A stretch of 64,000 bases of DNA from an uncultured Paracoccaceae bacterium (GCA_947492475.1 CANLNM010000002.1:496001-560000), one strand, 5' to 3'; numbered from the stretch's first letter, positions 1-9,017 are shown. The notes: generated by a model not told the origin, from the sequence alone. Program-made: numbers and translations.

Positions 1-1
1 G

Positions 2-1006
2 GCCACCTATCTGCAAATGGCACGCACCGCCTGGACCTACATCGCGTCGGGCGCGCTGCGCCGGTTGATGTGGCTGCGCAAAGGCCCGGTGATTGCCGCG
101 CTTTATCCGGTGGGCATGTTGATCCTGCAATTGCTGTTGGCGCTTCTGATTGGCCATTGGGCCGGTTTGGGCCTGTCGAAATTGGTCGCCCTAATCCCCG
201 CAGGCACAGAGGGGCTGTGGTCCACGATCAAATCCCTGATAGGCACCGGAATATACTGGGGGATCGCCGCCATCGTGTTTGTCACATTAATGCGTTGGTT
301 CAAAAAACAGGACGGCAAATTTTTCGCCTATTACCTGATGCACGATTATGCTTATTCAGCGGCCTCTAACGGGGCCAACCCGCCCGAGTTAGAAACCCGA
401 TTGGCCGAATTCGGCGATGTGATCGCGGATGCGTTAAACACAGGCGTGGATGAGGTTCTAATCGTGGGGCATTCATCGGGCGCGCATCTGGGTGTGACGA
501 TTTTGGCCGATCTGATCCGGGCCGGGCGCGTGCCTGTGCATGGGCCGGAATTGTCGTTCCTGACCTTGGGCCAAGTGGTGCCAATGGTGTCGTTCCTGCC
601 AAAGGCGGACCGTCTGCGTGGCGATCTGGCCTATCTTTGCACTCGGGATGAATTGGCCTGGGTCGATGTCACCGCCCCCGGCGATGGCTGCGCCTTTGCC
701 CTTTGTGATCCGGTCGCCGTGTCAGGCGTGGCCCCGGCAGACAAACAATGGCCGCTGGTGTTTTCAGCCGCCTTTACCCAGACCCTCAGCCCTGCACGTT
801 GGAAAGAATTGCGTTGGCGGTTTTTTCGGCTGCATTTTCAGTATCTTTGCGCCTTTGATCGGCCACGGGATTACGATTATTTCCAAATCACCGCAGGCCC
901 CAAAACCCTGTGGGACCGATATCAGGATCGCAATCCATCCAATTCACGCATTGACATTGCCGCGTCGAAATACACTTCTGTGACCCATGGATACGCCCCC
1001 AAATAA
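2..1006 (+). CDS. Alpha/beta-hydrolase-like membrane protein (5' partial)
   Basis: The reading frame is open to the left edge, and the first visible ATG (base 17) falls in what looks like mid-protein sequence, so the true start is probably outside the window. The visible part has two hydrophobic stretches (about residues 25-55 and 75-95 counted from the ATG). A soluble domain follows with GHSSG near residue 155, the nucleophile-elbow pattern of serine alpha/beta hydrolases. I do not recognise the specific family. The last 20 bp overlap the P450 gene, which suggests co-transcription. Substrate unknown; the hydrolase assignment rests mainly on that motif. Confidence 0.6.
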   Translation, partial: ATYLQMARTAWTYIASGALRRLMWLRKGPVIAALYPVGMLILQLLLALLIGHWAGLGLSKLVALIPAGTEGLWSTIKSLIGTGIYWGIAAIVFVTLMRWFKKQDGKFFAYYLMHDYAYSAASNGANPPELETRLAEFGDVIADALNTGVDEVLIVGHSSGAHLGVTILADLIRAGRVPVHGPELSFLTLGQVVPMVSFLPKADRLRGDLAYLCTRDELAWVDVTAPGDGCAFALCDPVAVSGVAPADKQWPLVFSAAFTQTLSPARWKELRWRFFRLHFQYLCAFDRPRDYDYFQITAGPKTLWDRYQDRNPSNSRIDIAASKYTSVTHGYAPK

Positions 1007-2366
1007 CGCGCCCAGAATTCCGCCAAAACCGGCGGCGCGGCCAGATAATACCACCCTGTGGCGCTATCTGAAACTGTTTCGGGCTGATATTTTGTCGGCC
1101 CAGCCGGCCAAATTGTACCGCGCGTGGATGGCTGAATTTCGCACGCCGTTTTTTCGCTCTTATCTGGCCAATGACCCCAAGCTGGTGAAAACCGTGCTAA
1201 AGGAACGCCCCGATGATTTTCCGAAATCGGATCGGGTGGGGGCAGGTCTGCGCCCCTTGCTGGGCAACAGCGTGTTTTTGACCAATGGCGACACGTGGAA
1301 ACGGCAACGCCGCATCATCGACCCGGCCTTTGAGGGCGGGCGGCTGCGCGATACATTCCCCGCCATGTGGGCTGCGGGCGAAGCAGCGGTGGAACGTCTG
1401 CGCCCCATTGCAGATGGGCGCGATTTTGAGATCGAGGCCGAAACCAGCCACGCCGCAGCGGATGTGATTTTTCGCACGCTGTTTTCGATCCCAATCGAAC
1501 ATGACGTGGCCACGCAGGTCTTTGACAAATTTCGCACTTATCAACGTAGTCAACCGATCCTGAACCTGGCCGCCTTTATTCCCGGCCCCAAATGGATGCC
1601 CCGGTTTTTCCGACGCGAAACCAAACGGACCGCTCGCGACATCCGCGCATTGATCGAACAATTGACCACGGCGCGCATGGCAGACATCGCCGCCGGGACC
1701 GCGCCTGATGATCTGGCGACCAAAATCATGACAACGGTTGATCCAGAAACCGGCGATACATTCAGCGCCGAAGAAATGGTGGATCAGGTTGCGATCTTTT
1801 TCTTGGCGGGGCATGAAACCAGCGCTTCTGCTTTGGCGTGGACGTTATATTTGCTGGCGCTGTATCCCGACTGGCAGGACAAATTGGCGGCAGAGGCGGC
1901 GGAGCTAACGCCAGATTTCGCATCCGTGTCCAAGCTGCGCCAAACCCGTGATGTGTTCCGCGAAGCGTTGCGGCTTTATCCGCCGGTGCCGATGATGGTG
2001 CGCGAAGCAGGCTGTCCGGTGGAATTTCGGGGCCGGGACGTGGCCAAAGGATCGCAGGTGGTTCTGTCGCCCTGGCATTTGCATCGACACGAACGCCTGT
2101 GGGATCGCCCGGATGAATTTGACCCGGATCGTTGGGCCACAGAAAACGGGAAAACCTGCATACGGGATGCGTTTATCCCATTTTCTGCTGGGTCGCGCGT
2201 CTGTACCGGGGCGGGTTTTGCCATGGTTGAGGGGCCGCTTTTGTTGGCGCAAATGCTGCGTGCCTATCGGTTTGAGGTGTTAACCAATAAACCGCCCGTG
2301 CCAGTGGCCTATTTAACCGTTCGATCGCGCGATGGCATCTTGTTGCGACTCACCCCGCGGGCCTGA
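987..2366 (+). CDS. Cytochrome P450
   Basis: 459-residue haem-thiolate monooxygenase. The I-helix oxygen-binding motif AGHETSA lies near residue 275, the K-helix ExxR motif (EALRLYP) near 325, and the haem loop FSAGSRVCTG near 398-407 with the Cys ligand around 405. There is no membrane anchor, so it is a soluble bacterial P450 that needs separate redox partners; no ferredoxin or reductase gene is seen nearby. The start overlaps the preceding hydrolase-like gene by 20 bp, so the two may act on one lipid-like or hydrophobic substrate. The substrate cannot be told from sequence. Confidence 0.93.
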   Translation: MDTPPNNAPRIPPKPAARPDNTTLWRYLKLFRADILSAQPAKLYRAWMAEFRTPFFRSYLANDPKLVKTVLKERPDDFPKSDRVGAGLRPLLGNSVFLTNGDTWKRQRRIIDPAFEGGRLRDTFPAMWAAGEAAVERLRPIADGRDFEIEAETSHAAADVIFRTLFSIPIEHDVATQVFDKFRTYQRSQPILNLAAFIPGPKWMPRFFRRETKRTARDIRALIEQLTTARMADIAAGTAPDDLATKIMTTVDPETGDTFSAEEMVDQVAIFFLAGHETSASALAWTLYLLALYPDWQDKLAAEAAELTPDFASVSKLRQTRDVFREALRLYPPVPMMVREAGCPVEFRGRDVAKGSQVVLSPWHLHRHERLWDRPDEFDPDRWATENGKTCIRDAFIPFSAGSRVCTGAGFAMVEGPLLLAQMLRAYRFEVLTNKPPVPVAYLTVRSRDGILLRLTPRA

Positions 2367-2444
2367 GTCGCCACAATCATTTTCAACGATCTTTGAAAAC
2401 ACCTAGGCACTGTTTCCACAGCGGCTTCAATAAACGTGTTTTGG

Positions 2445-2459
2445 TTAACCTCAGCTTAA
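2445..2459 (+). promoter_or_regulatory. CtrA-type box (TTAA-N7-TTAA)
   Basis: TTAACCTCAGCTTAA matches the alphaproteobacterial CtrA consensus TTAA-N7-TTAA exactly. It lies about 190 bp upstream of the small gene starting at 2652, in an A/T-rich 285-bp gap after the P450 gene. No other candidate regulator site was seen in this gap. The match is sequence only; binding is inferred. Confidence 0.5.
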
Positions 2460-2651
2460 CAAAATGGCGAGAGTATGACTAAACAAATAACGTCTAAAAT
2501 TATTTGGAATTTATTAGTTATCAATGGGTTAAGGCTGGTTTGTTAACGATTTCCTCAAGATTTTGGCACAAATGAGGCATTCATTTTGGCAAAGTAAAGG
2601 CGCATATTAGCTTTGTAGTAACCGAAGTGACGAAGATTAGGAGTGTCAGAC

Positions 2652-2900
2652 ATGGCATATGGCATGGGAATGGAAGAGATCCGGGGCGAGTCCAAAGGCA
2701 AAGGCCTGACGCAGACCCTGCAGACCATCATGTCGGTCGTGCGTCAATCACGCGACGGCGAGGCAGATGTTCAACCTGAACGTAAGCTAAGCGATGGTGA
2801 ATTGCGCAGCCTGTTCAAACAGGACCTCCGCGGCACCAAACAGGAAACACAGGAATCTGTGGATCTGACGCGCATCCGTTCAGCGCTTTATGGCGACTGA
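2652..2900 (+). CDS. Small hypothetical protein
   Basis: 82 residues, starting MAYGMGMEEI. I chose the ATG at 2652 because an AGGAG ribosome site sits about 8 bases upstream; a GTG at 2643 is in frame but overlaps that site. The protein is hydrophilic with mixed charge, has no membrane segment or signal, and shows no domain I recognise. It is monocistronic, sits behind a CtrA-type box, and its 3' end overlaps the convergent RHH gene by 13 bp. If the box is real, a role in the motility, cell-cycle or gene-transfer regulon of Rhodobacterales is possible, but this is inference. Confidence 0.7.
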   Translation: MAYGMGMEEIRGESKGKGLTQTLQTIMSVVRQSRDGEADVQPERKLSDGELRSLFKQDLRGTKQETQESVDLTRIRSALYGD

Positions 2901-3148
2901 AAATAGCGTAAAACAAACACGCGCATCGCTGAGGCCAGCCCGACATCGGGCGCCCGTGCTGCGTCGATTTCTGAGGCCAGACCGTTAATCGTCTGGCCTT
3001 TTGCTTTGGCGATGTCCTGAAAGGCCTGCCAAAATTCGGGTTCCAATGACACAGATGTTCGGTGCTGTTTCAGGGTCAGCGAATGTTTCACGGGTCGCAT
3101 TTGCGGCAGGGCCTGTAACAATTCAGGCAGGGTCGGGTGCTCACTCAT
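2888..3148 (-). CDS. Ribbon-helix-helix domain protein
   Basis: 86 residues from the ATG at 3148; an upstream in-frame TTG gives two more residues. The central part (SLTLKQHRTSVSLEPEFW, then a helix-turn-helix-like segment) fits the RHH_4 type of small DNA-binding protein, in which a beta strand followed by two helices forms the dimer. It is the last gene of a fumC-DUF4169-RHH string and overlaps the DUF4169 gene by 8 bp. As far as I know this three-gene order is common in Rhodobacterales. Target genes unknown. Confidence 0.8.
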   Translation of the reverse strand: MSEHPTLPELLQALPQMRPVKHSLTLKQHRTSVSLEPEFWQAFQDIAKAKGQTINGLASEIDAARAPDVGLASAMRVFVLRYFQSP

Positions 3149-3317
3149 CTTCAAACTTTAACTGATCAAGCCGTTTTGAGGCCTGTTCGGCACGGGCTGT
3201 TTCGGCCAATCGTTCGGCTTTGGTGCGGCCAAATCGGACAGCATTTTGGTCTGCACGGGCCTTATCTTGGGCCCGTGCACGTGTTTTCCTGACTTTGTTC
3301 AGGTTGATCGGCTTCAT
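3141..3317 (-). CDS. DUF4169 family protein
   Basis: A 58-residue gene starting [16 protein letters not shown] and ending KFEDE. It is very rich in Arg, Lys and Ala and strongly helical, which matches the short basic DUF4169 family. Its ATG overlaps the fumC stop in the ATGA arrangement (3314-3317) and its end overlaps the RHH gene by 8 bp, so the three genes are translationally coupled. Function unknown; the charge suggests nucleic-acid or protein binding. Confidence 0.85.
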   Translation of the reverse strand: MKPINLNKVRKTRARAQDKARADQNAVRFGRTKAERLAETARAEQASKRLDQLKFEDE

Positions 3318-4705
3318 TTAGGGCCGATCATCTGTTCGGGACGCACGACCGCGTCAAACGTTGCCTCATCCACAAAGCCGAGGGCGATTGCCTCTTCTTT
3401 CAAGGTTGTCCCGTTTTTATGGGCGGTTTTGGCGACTTTGGTGGCGTTGTCATAGCCAATGGTTGGGGCCAGCGCGGTCACCAACATCAGGCTTTCTTTC
3501 ATCAATTTGTCGATGCGCGGCTCATTCGCCTGAATGCCGTTCAGCATCCGTTCGGTAAAGCTATCGGCCACATCCCCCAAAAGTTGCATGCTTTGCAACA
3601 GGTTATAAGACATCATTGGGTTATAGACGTTCAGCTCAAAATGGCCCTGGGACCCGGCAAAGGCGATGGCGGCGTCGTTGCCCAGGATATGTGCGCAGAC
3701 CTGTGTCATGGCTTCGGCTTGGGTCGGGTTGACCTTGCCGGGCATGATGGACGATCCGGGTTCGTTTTCTGGCAGGATCAATTCGCCCAGACCAGAGCGT
3801 GGACCAGAGCCAAGGAACCGGATGTCGGATGCGATTTTATAGGCGGCCATGGCGGTGGTTTTGATCGCGCCGGACATAAACACCATGGCGTCATGGGCGG
3901 CCAAAGCTTCGAATTTATTGGGCGCAGTCACAAAGGGCAGGCCGGTGATTTCGGCCATATTGGCGGCCACGGTGGTGTCCCAACCAGGGGATGTGTTCAA
4001 CCCGGTGCCAACGGCTGTGCCGCCTTGGGCCAGTTCGTAAATGCCGGGCAGGGCCAGTTTGATCCGGTCAATCCCGTTGCGGATTTGTGCGGCGTAACCG
4101 GAAAATTCCTGCCCCAAAGTCAGCGGGGTCGCGTCCTGTGTATGGGTGCGGCCGATTTTGATAATGTCTTTGAATTCAACGGCTTTGGCTTCTAGACCGG
4201 CCTGAAATTTTTCCAGACCCGGCAACAGCACGTCACGCACAGTCATCGCCGCTGCAATATGCATAGCGGTCGGGAATGTGTCGTTGGACGATTGGCCCAT
4301 ATTGCAGTGATCGTTGGGGTGCACCGGATCTTTGGATCCGATCACGCCGCCTAGAATTTCGATGGCGCGGTTGGCGATCACTTCGTTGGAATTCATGTTG
4401 GATTGTGTGCCCGACCCGGTCTGCCACACCACCAAGGGGAAATGATCGTCCAGTTTGCCATCGACCACTTCGCCCGCTGCGGTGATCATCGCATCGGCCA
4501 AAGTCGCGTCCAGTTTGCCGCTGGCTTTGTTGGCTTGGGCGCAGGCTTTTTTGATCACGCCCAGGGCGCGCACGATGGCGACGGGCTGTTTTTCCCAACC
4601 GATGGGAAAGTTCATGATCGAACGTTGCGTTTGCGCGCCCCAATATTTGTCGGAAGGGACTTCTAGGGGGCCAAAGCTGTCGGTTTCTGTGCGGGTCTGG
4701 GCCAT
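3314..4705 (-). CDS. fumC: Fumarate hydratase class II
   Basis: 463 residues, the usual class II length. The enzyme interconverts fumarate and malate in the TCA cycle without an Fe-S cluster. The superfamily signature [11 protein letters not shown] is present near residue 318, together with the SGSGTQSN-type region ([10 protein letters not shown]) and the THTQDATP substrate-binding segment. I placed the start at 4705 ([12 protein letters not shown]) because AGGAG lies six bases upstream; the longer open frame has no such site. It is the first gene of a coupled operon with DUF4169 and the RHH protein. Confidence 0.97.
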   Translation of the reverse strand: MAQTRTETDSFGPLEVPSDKYWGAQTQRSIMNFPIGWEKQPVAIVRALGVIKKACAQANKASGKLDATLADAMITAAGEVVDGKLDDHFPLVVWQTGSGTQSNMNSNEVIANRAIEILGGVIGSKDPVHPNDHCNMGQSSNDTFPTAMHIAAAMTVRDVLLPGLEKFQAGLEAKAVEFKDIIKIGRTHTQDATPLTLGQEFSGYAAQIRNGIDRIKLALPGIYELAQGGTAVGTGLNTSPGWDTTVAANMAEITGLPFVTAPNKFEALAAHDAMVFMSGAIKTTAMAAYKIASDIRFLGSGPRSGLGELILPENEPGSSIMPGKVNPTQAEAMTQVCAHILGNDAAIAFAGSQGHFELNVYNPMMSYNLLQSMQLLGDVADSFTERMLNGIQANEPRIDKLMKESLMLVTALAPTIGYDNATKVAKTAHKNGTTLKEEAIALGFVDEATFDAVVRPEQMIGPK

Positions 4706-4853
4706 GGGATGCTCCTGTGTATGCAATTGTATGCCGCAATAAAGCAGGGCGCATGACTTGGCAATTGCCCCTTTGGGCGCACCCTAACCTGCGGGGCAAG
4801 CTAGGGAAACCACCCCAAGCGGGGAAACCTACACAGAATAGGTCGCGTTTGCG

Positions 4854-5414
4854 CTAAACTTTCGATTGGCGAAATGTGTAGACCCGTGCAGGCGGCAGAT
4901 TGCCCCAGATTTTGCGCGACACGTCCCATCTCAGGCCAAGGTTTTTGCGCAAAGCTTCGTTGATGGGGGGCACCGGGCCATAGGTGAACTGAATGAAAAC
5001 ACCGCCACGGCCCATCATCTGAAACGCACCACCGACAATAGCGTCCTGAATGTGGTTTGGCATCGATAATAAAGGCAGTCCCGACACAACAGCGCGCACC
5101 GGTTCGTCCATATGATCCACGGCGTTTTGCGCGCCGGTGATGTGAATATGGGTTTCTGGGAACGTGTCACGTAAATGGCTGGCGAAATCTGGGTTCAGTT
5201 CAAACAAATGCAAATCAGAGGCGGCAATGCCCCGACCCAACAAAGCGCGGGTGATTTTGCCGGTTCCGGGACCCAGTTCGACAACGGCGCCAGACCCGTC
5301 CGGCACGGCCTGCGCCATATGCTGGGCCAAAGCCGCAGATGAGGGCGCCAAAGCGACGACTTGGCCGGGTTTACGTAGCAATTGCCCAAGAAATAAAGGG
5401 ATGTCCGACGCCAT
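4854..5414 (-). CDS. PmtA-like SAM-dependent methyltransferase
   Basis: 186 residues. The SAM-binding motif I (VVELGPGTGKIT) is at about residues 43-54 and an acidic motif follows at LFELNPDF. The arrangement and the segment FIQFTYGPVPP resemble phospholipid N-methyltransferases of the PmtA type and KsgA-like rRNA methyltransferases. A membrane-lipid role (phosphatidylethanolamine methylation) is plausible but not certain. It stands alone between fumC and sspB. Confidence 0.75.
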   Translation of the reverse strand: MASDIPLFLGQLLRKPGQVVALAPSSAALAQHMAQAVPDGSGAVVELGPGTGKITRALLGRGIAASDLHLFELNPDFASHLRDTFPETHIHITGAQNAVDHMDEPVRAVVSGLPLLSMPNHIQDAIVGGAFQMMGRGGVFIQFTYGPVPPINEALRKNLGLRWDVSRKIWGNLPPARVYTFRQSKV

Positions 5415-5510
5415 TGGAAAGCTCCTGATCTGATAGGTCTAAGATCAGGATCAAAGCGCGATAGGTCAACGCATAGGCGTGAGATTTCACAAAACCTTCA
5501 ACAGGTTGCC

Positions 5511-5558
5511 CGTGAATGTGCCTGTGAATGCACCTGTGCCAATGACTGTGAATGTGCC
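5511..5558. repeat. Degenerate 12-bp tandem repeat
   Basis: Four head-to-tail 12-mers based on TGTGAATGTGCC (5511-5522, 5523-5534, 5535-5546, 5547-5558) lie just after the sspB stop codon. Copies 1 and 4 differ at one base; copy 3 is the most diverged. It is non-coding and probably slippage-derived. Confidence 0.55.
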
Positions 5559-5571
5559 GGGGCAGAGGGGG

Positions 5572-6057
5572 CTATTTGCGGAACGAATCCAGCGACACCA
5601 CTTCGGCCTCTTTGACGGGTTCGTCAGCGGCGACTTCGTGATCTTCGACATGGGTCATCGGCGCGGGCATGATTTCGGCGTCTTCTTCTTCGCCATCCTC
5701 ACCGTCCTGCGTTTCAAACCGCAGGCCAAATTCCACGGACGGATCGACAAAGGTCTGCAGCGCATCAAACGGAATATAGAGCGGTTCGGGGTTGTTGCCA
5801 AAGTTCAGCGTGATCGAAAAACCGTCATCTGTGATGTCCAGATTGTCGAACCAGTGCTGGACCACAACCGTCATTTCGCCGGGATACCGGTCTGACAGCC
5901 AATCGGCGATTTCAACATCGGGATGATTGGTGTCAAACGTGATAAAGAAATGGTGGTTGCCCGGAAGCCCGTTTTTTGCAACGTTTTCAAGGACCTGCTT
6001 GATCAGTCCACGCATGGCGTGATGCATGAGATTGCCATAGTCGATCGTATCGCTCAC
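5572..6057 (-). CDS. sspB: SspB-family ClpXP adaptor
   Basis: 161 residues. The N-terminal 110 residues (IDYGNLMHHAMRGLIKQVL, HHFFITFDTNHP, MTVVVQHWFDNL) are the SspB fold that binds ssrA-tagged peptides. An acidic linker (GEDGEEEDAE) and a C-terminal tail ending in VVSLDSFRK follow, which is the sort of tail that docks on ClpX. The adaptor delivers ssrA-tagged proteins to ClpXP; the tmRNA gene that makes such tags lies 3 kb away at 9.1-9.5 kb. Single gene with its own promoter region. Confidence 0.92.
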   Translation of the reverse strand: MSDTIDYGNLMHHAMRGLIKQVLENVAKNGLPGNHHFFITFDTNHPDVEIADWLSDRYPGEMTVVVQHWFDNLDITDDGFSITLNFGNNPEPLYIPFDALQTFVDPSVEFGLRFETQDGEDGEEEDAEIMPAPMTHVEDHEVAADEPVKEAEVVSLDSFRK

Positions 6058-6115
6058 CGGGGGGCTCCTTTGATAGTGCGGTCAGCATAAAAGATTCTAC
6101 GCCAGTGAAAAGGGG

Positions 6116-7363
6116 TCAAACGAGGTTTGCGACCCCAAGTCCCAGGCCAAGGACCGCCATGATCGCCAGGACCAGCACCATATCCCACTTTAATCGCAGC
6201 AAAAGCAGGGCTGCAAAGGCCGCTAAAATCGCTGCGATGGGTTGGAATGTGGTGATCTGCGGCAGGATGAAGGATAAAAATCCGGTGTCAATTTTGGTGA
6301 TGTCACCAAAGAAAACATGGGCCGCGAACCAAATTGACAGATTCGCGATGATGCCAACAACAGCGGCGGTAATCGCATGCAACGCGCCCGATATTCGCGG
6401 TTGGTGTTCCAGCCAATCAATAAGCGGCGCGCCAGCGAAAATCCATATAAAACAAGGGACAAACGTCACCCACAATGACATCAACCCAGCCAGAACAAAC
6501 TGAGCCTGGGCATTGCCAGCCAAATGTCCGACAAATTGAGTGACCAAAATCAGCGGCCCCGGTGTCGTCTCTGCCAACCCCAGCGCGTCCATCATTTGAT
6601 CTGTGCTCAGCCAGTTAAAGCCTGTCACGACCTCTTGGGTCATGTAGGCCAGCACTGAATAGGCGCCGCCAAAGGTCACAACTGCCAATTTGGAGAAAAA
6701 CAGCCCCAAAGACAAAAGAAACTCTTGTCCCAACAGGGCCGCCAGCGCCAAAGGGGCCGCCCAAATGACACCGCCGATTGCCAAAATCCGCAAGGTGCGT
6801 CCCAGTGACAATACCGGTTTTTGTCCGTCCGTCGGGCGGGCACGTGTCGCCAACGCCCCATAAAGCGCTGCCGCTGCGATCAATAATGGAAAAGGCGTGT
6901 TAAAGAAGAAAAGCGCAACAAAAGACACGATCGCGATGCCGATATCGGACCGGGCTTTCAACGCTTTTTTGGCAACCTTTAGAATGGCTTGCAGCACGAT
7001 CACCACCACGGTTGCCTTCACCCCGAGGAAAATGGCCTGCACCAATGGAACGCCGCCAAAATGGGCATAAATCCAAGCCAGCGCAAAGATCACAATGGCA
7101 CCGGGCAGGACAAACAACCCCCCGGCGATCAAACCGCCGGGGATGCCGCGCAATCGCCAGCCTGAATAGGTCGCCAATTGCATGGCTTCGGGGCCGGGCA
7201 ACATCATGCAAAAGCTTAGCGCGCGCAAAAATTGGGCTTCTGTGAGCCAAGGTCGGGTTTCGACCAATTCACGGTGCATCAACGCGATTTGCGCCGCGGG
7301 TCCACCAAACGAAAACAGGCCAATGCGGCCAAAAACTTGGGTGAGTTCACGCAAAGATGTCAT
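6116..7363 (-). CDS. chrA: Chromate efflux transporter ChrA
   Basis: 415-residue inner-membrane protein of the long, two-half ChrA type. Each half begins with a related motif: GLFSFGGPAAQIALMH near residue 15 and VVTFGGAYSVLAYM near residue 230. FCMMLPGPEAMQLATY in the first half and ETTPGPLILVTQFVG in the second are ChrA hallmarks. It exports chromate using the proton gradient. The start overlaps the upstream ChrB-like gene by 4 bp (ATGA), so the two form a chromate operon. Confidence 0.95.
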   Translation of the reverse strand: MTSLRELTQVFGRIGLFSFGGPAAQIALMHRELVETRPWLTEAQFLRALSFCMMLPGPEAMQLATYSGWRLRGIPGGLIAGGLFVLPGAIVIFALAWIYAHFGGVPLVQAIFLGVKATVVVIVLQAILKVAKKALKARSDIGIAIVSFVALFFFNTPFPLLIAAAALYGALATRARPTDGQKPVLSLGRTLRILAIGGVIWAAPLALAALLGQEFLLSLGLFFSKLAVVTFGGAYSVLAYMTQEVVTGFNWLSTDQMMDALGLAETTPGPLILVTQFVGHLAGNAQAQFVLAGLMSLWVTFVPCFIWIFAGAPLIDWLEHQPRISGALHAITAAVVGIIANLSIWFAAHVFFGDITKIDTGFLSFILPQITTFQPIAAILAAFAALLLLRLKWDMVLVLAIMAVLGLGLGVANLV

Positions 7364-8166
7364 CGCGCCACCGGCCAGTCATGGGTTTCGTTCACGCCGT
7401 CCCGTGCCCAGCGATACAGCGCGTCATACAGCGTCATGCCCGCGTGCAATTGTTCGATGTCATCTTTGTAGAGTTTTGACAATCCAACAGAAATAGCAAG
7501 CAAACCAGCGGCTTGCGGTGCGTTGTTATTGTTGTTTGTATCAGCCGCGCGCACAATCAACGCCAGGTTTTCCAGCGCGTCATGGGACAGATTGAACCGT
7601 TTGATCATGGTATCAAAGGTGCATTTATCCCCTTCATGAGACCAAGGGACATCTTCGACATCAAAGGGAATTGCGCCGAATTTTTCAGCAACGCCCTGAA
7701 CCTGCGCAGGTGGCACAAACAAAAACTGTGCAGCGGGGTCAACAAAACGGCGGATCAACCACGGGCAGGCGATCCGGTCAATTTTGGGGCGGTGACGCGT
7801 CACCCAAAGCGTGCCACCTTGTTGCAAACCTTTGATGGCTTGTGCGGGAATGCGCGGTAATTTGGCATCCCGCCAGCCATAATTGCCCCCCTGCAACACC
7901 TGCGCCTCAAACCCCGCCGCCCGCAAATGCGCCGCGACGCCATGCGACAATTTCAGGCCTTTTTGACAGACAACAACAATGGGACCGTTGCCCAGCCGTT
8001 CTTTCAAATCCTGTAACGCGGTGTGATTGTGCCGAAAGGCCGTCGGAATAAGAAACGGATCCTCGTTGAAATCTTCGTCGGTGATGACGTCCACGATTTG
8101 CGGCGCTGTTGGTCCGCCGATCAAACGCATCAATTGAGTAGGGGATATTTCAGTAAAGCCAGCCAC
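7360..8166 (-). CDS. chrB: Rhodanese-ChrB fusion, chromate resistance protein
   Basis: 268 residues with two parts. Residues 1-105 are a rhodanese-like domain with VVVCQKGLKLS, where the Cys occupies the active-site loop. Residues 120-268 match the ChrB C-terminal domain (WVTRHRPKIDRIACPWLIRRF). Classical ChrB carries a regulatory N-terminal domain instead. The start is a GTG at 8166 with AAAGGA upstream. A perfect 21-bp inverted repeat sits 20 bp upstream. The run of Asn near residue 212 is unusual. Likely a chromate sensor or reductase-type partner of ChrA. Confidence 0.85.
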   Translation of the reverse strand: MAGFTEISPTQLMRLIGGPTAPQIVDVITDEDFNEDPFLIPTAFRHNHTALQDLKERLGNGPIVVVCQKGLKLSHGVAAHLRAAGFEAQVLQGGNYGWRDAKLPRIPAQAIKGLQQGGTLWVTRHRPKIDRIACPWLIRRFVDPAAQFLFVPPAQVQGVAEKFGAIPFDVEDVPWSHEGDKCTFDTMIKRFNLSHDALENLALIVRAADTNNNNNAPQAAGLLAISVGLSKLYKDDIEQLHAGMTLYDALYRWARDGVNETHDWPVAR

Positions 8167-8186
8167 AAAGCATCCTTTCCTGGCAA

Positions 8187-8207
8187 GGCTCAGAACGATT
8201 CTGAGCC
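8187..8207 (-). promoter_or_regulatory. Perfect inverted repeat before the chrB-chrA operon
   Basis: GGCTCAGAA-CGA-TTCTGAGCC, 9-bp arms with a 3-bp centre, 20 bp upstream of the chrB start. It could be an operator or a leader hairpin; no T-run follows on the minus strand, so a terminator is unlikely. Confidence 0.55.
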
Positions 8208-8312
8208 GGTCAAAATGGATGCGACCTTGGCCTTAGCCTCACGGGAGGAACGCGGTTCCCATGCTCTTTGGGTAGGTCAGTGGCTGGGTCCGGTCAAGGG
8301 GTATGGGGCGCG

Positions 8313-8963
8313 TTAACCAAATATTCGTGCCACTTCGCGCAAAATTTTCCGACGGATTGCGTCAGGATATTCACGATGGCCGCGTGCGGTGATGACAAAC
8401 CCGTCGCGTGTGATGATGGATCGGTGAAAATAGACGGTGATCGTCAGGCCCATACCTTCTATGGCGATGCCATTGACCGTCACCCCCATGCGTTCTGCGC
8501 GTGTGCGTAACGGTCTGACATCAATGCCAGAATTGGCTGTGCCGTCGCCCGACACATCGATAATTTTCCGGTGGCAGTCCGGGGCGTTTTCCATCTGATC
8601 CAATGCCAAAGACAACGCATTCCCCGGCGCAGTGTCCGACAGGGCAAAGGCCCGCGGTGTGGTGCGTGCGATCAGGGCAAATTCGCGAACCTGGTCGCCA
8701 TTGGTTAAAATCGTCCAGGGTTGCGTGATCATTTGGCGGTCTTGGCCGGACCATTGCATGACCGACATGGCGACCTGACCGGCAATGATTTCATCCATGA
8801 TTTCCGGATCCAGCAACGCAACGGCCAAACCGTCAGTTTGCAAACGGTATTCGCCTTCGTCAATTGAATTGGACACATCGATCATCAACAGCAACGCCGT
8901 TGAACAGGCCTGCGCCATTGACGTTACAAAACAAAAGAGGATCGAAATCGCTAATTTGAACAT
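8313..8963 (-). CDS. DUF1194 protein, vWA-like, exported
   Basis: 216 residues from the ATG at 8963. A signal peptide (MFKLAISILFCFVTSMAQA) precedes a von Willebrand A-like domain: LLLMIDVSNSID is the DxSxS metal-site motif, and DVSGDGTAN gives the second conserved Asp region. DUF1194 proteins are secreted alphaproteobacterial vWA-type proteins of unknown role. The longer open frame starting at 9032 has no convincing ribosome site and would disrupt the signal peptide. Single gene; a 16-bp palindrome lies about 40 bp upstream. Confidence 0.85.
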   Translation of the reverse strand: MFKLAISILFCFVTSMAQACSTALLLMIDVSNSIDEGEYRLQTDGLAVALLDPEIMDEIIAGQVAMSVMQWSGQDRQMITQPWTILTNGDQVREFALIARTTPRAFALSDTAPGNALSLALDQMENAPDCHRKIIDVSGDGTANSGIDVRPLRTRAERMGVTVNGIAIEGMGLTITVYFHRSIITRDGFVITARGHREYPDAIRRKILREVARIFG

Positions 8964-9001
8964 GTTTTGAGTTGAGGCGATTTTGTCAAAAAACTCAAGA
9001 G

Positions 9002-9017
9002 GTATGGAATTCCATAC
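9002..9017. promoter_or_regulatory. 16-bp palindrome upstream of the DUF1194 gene
   Basis: GTATGGAATTCCATAC is a perfect palindrome 39 bp upstream of the DUF1194 start, in promoter position. Probably an operator for an unknown dimeric regulator. Confidence 0.4.

Noticed and set aside
2529-2546. Second CtrA-like site (TTAA-N10-TTAA)
   Set aside because: Spacing differs from the N7 consensus.
3419-4195. 258-residue open frame antisense to fumC
   Set aside because: Shadow of fumC codon structure; no coding signals of its own.
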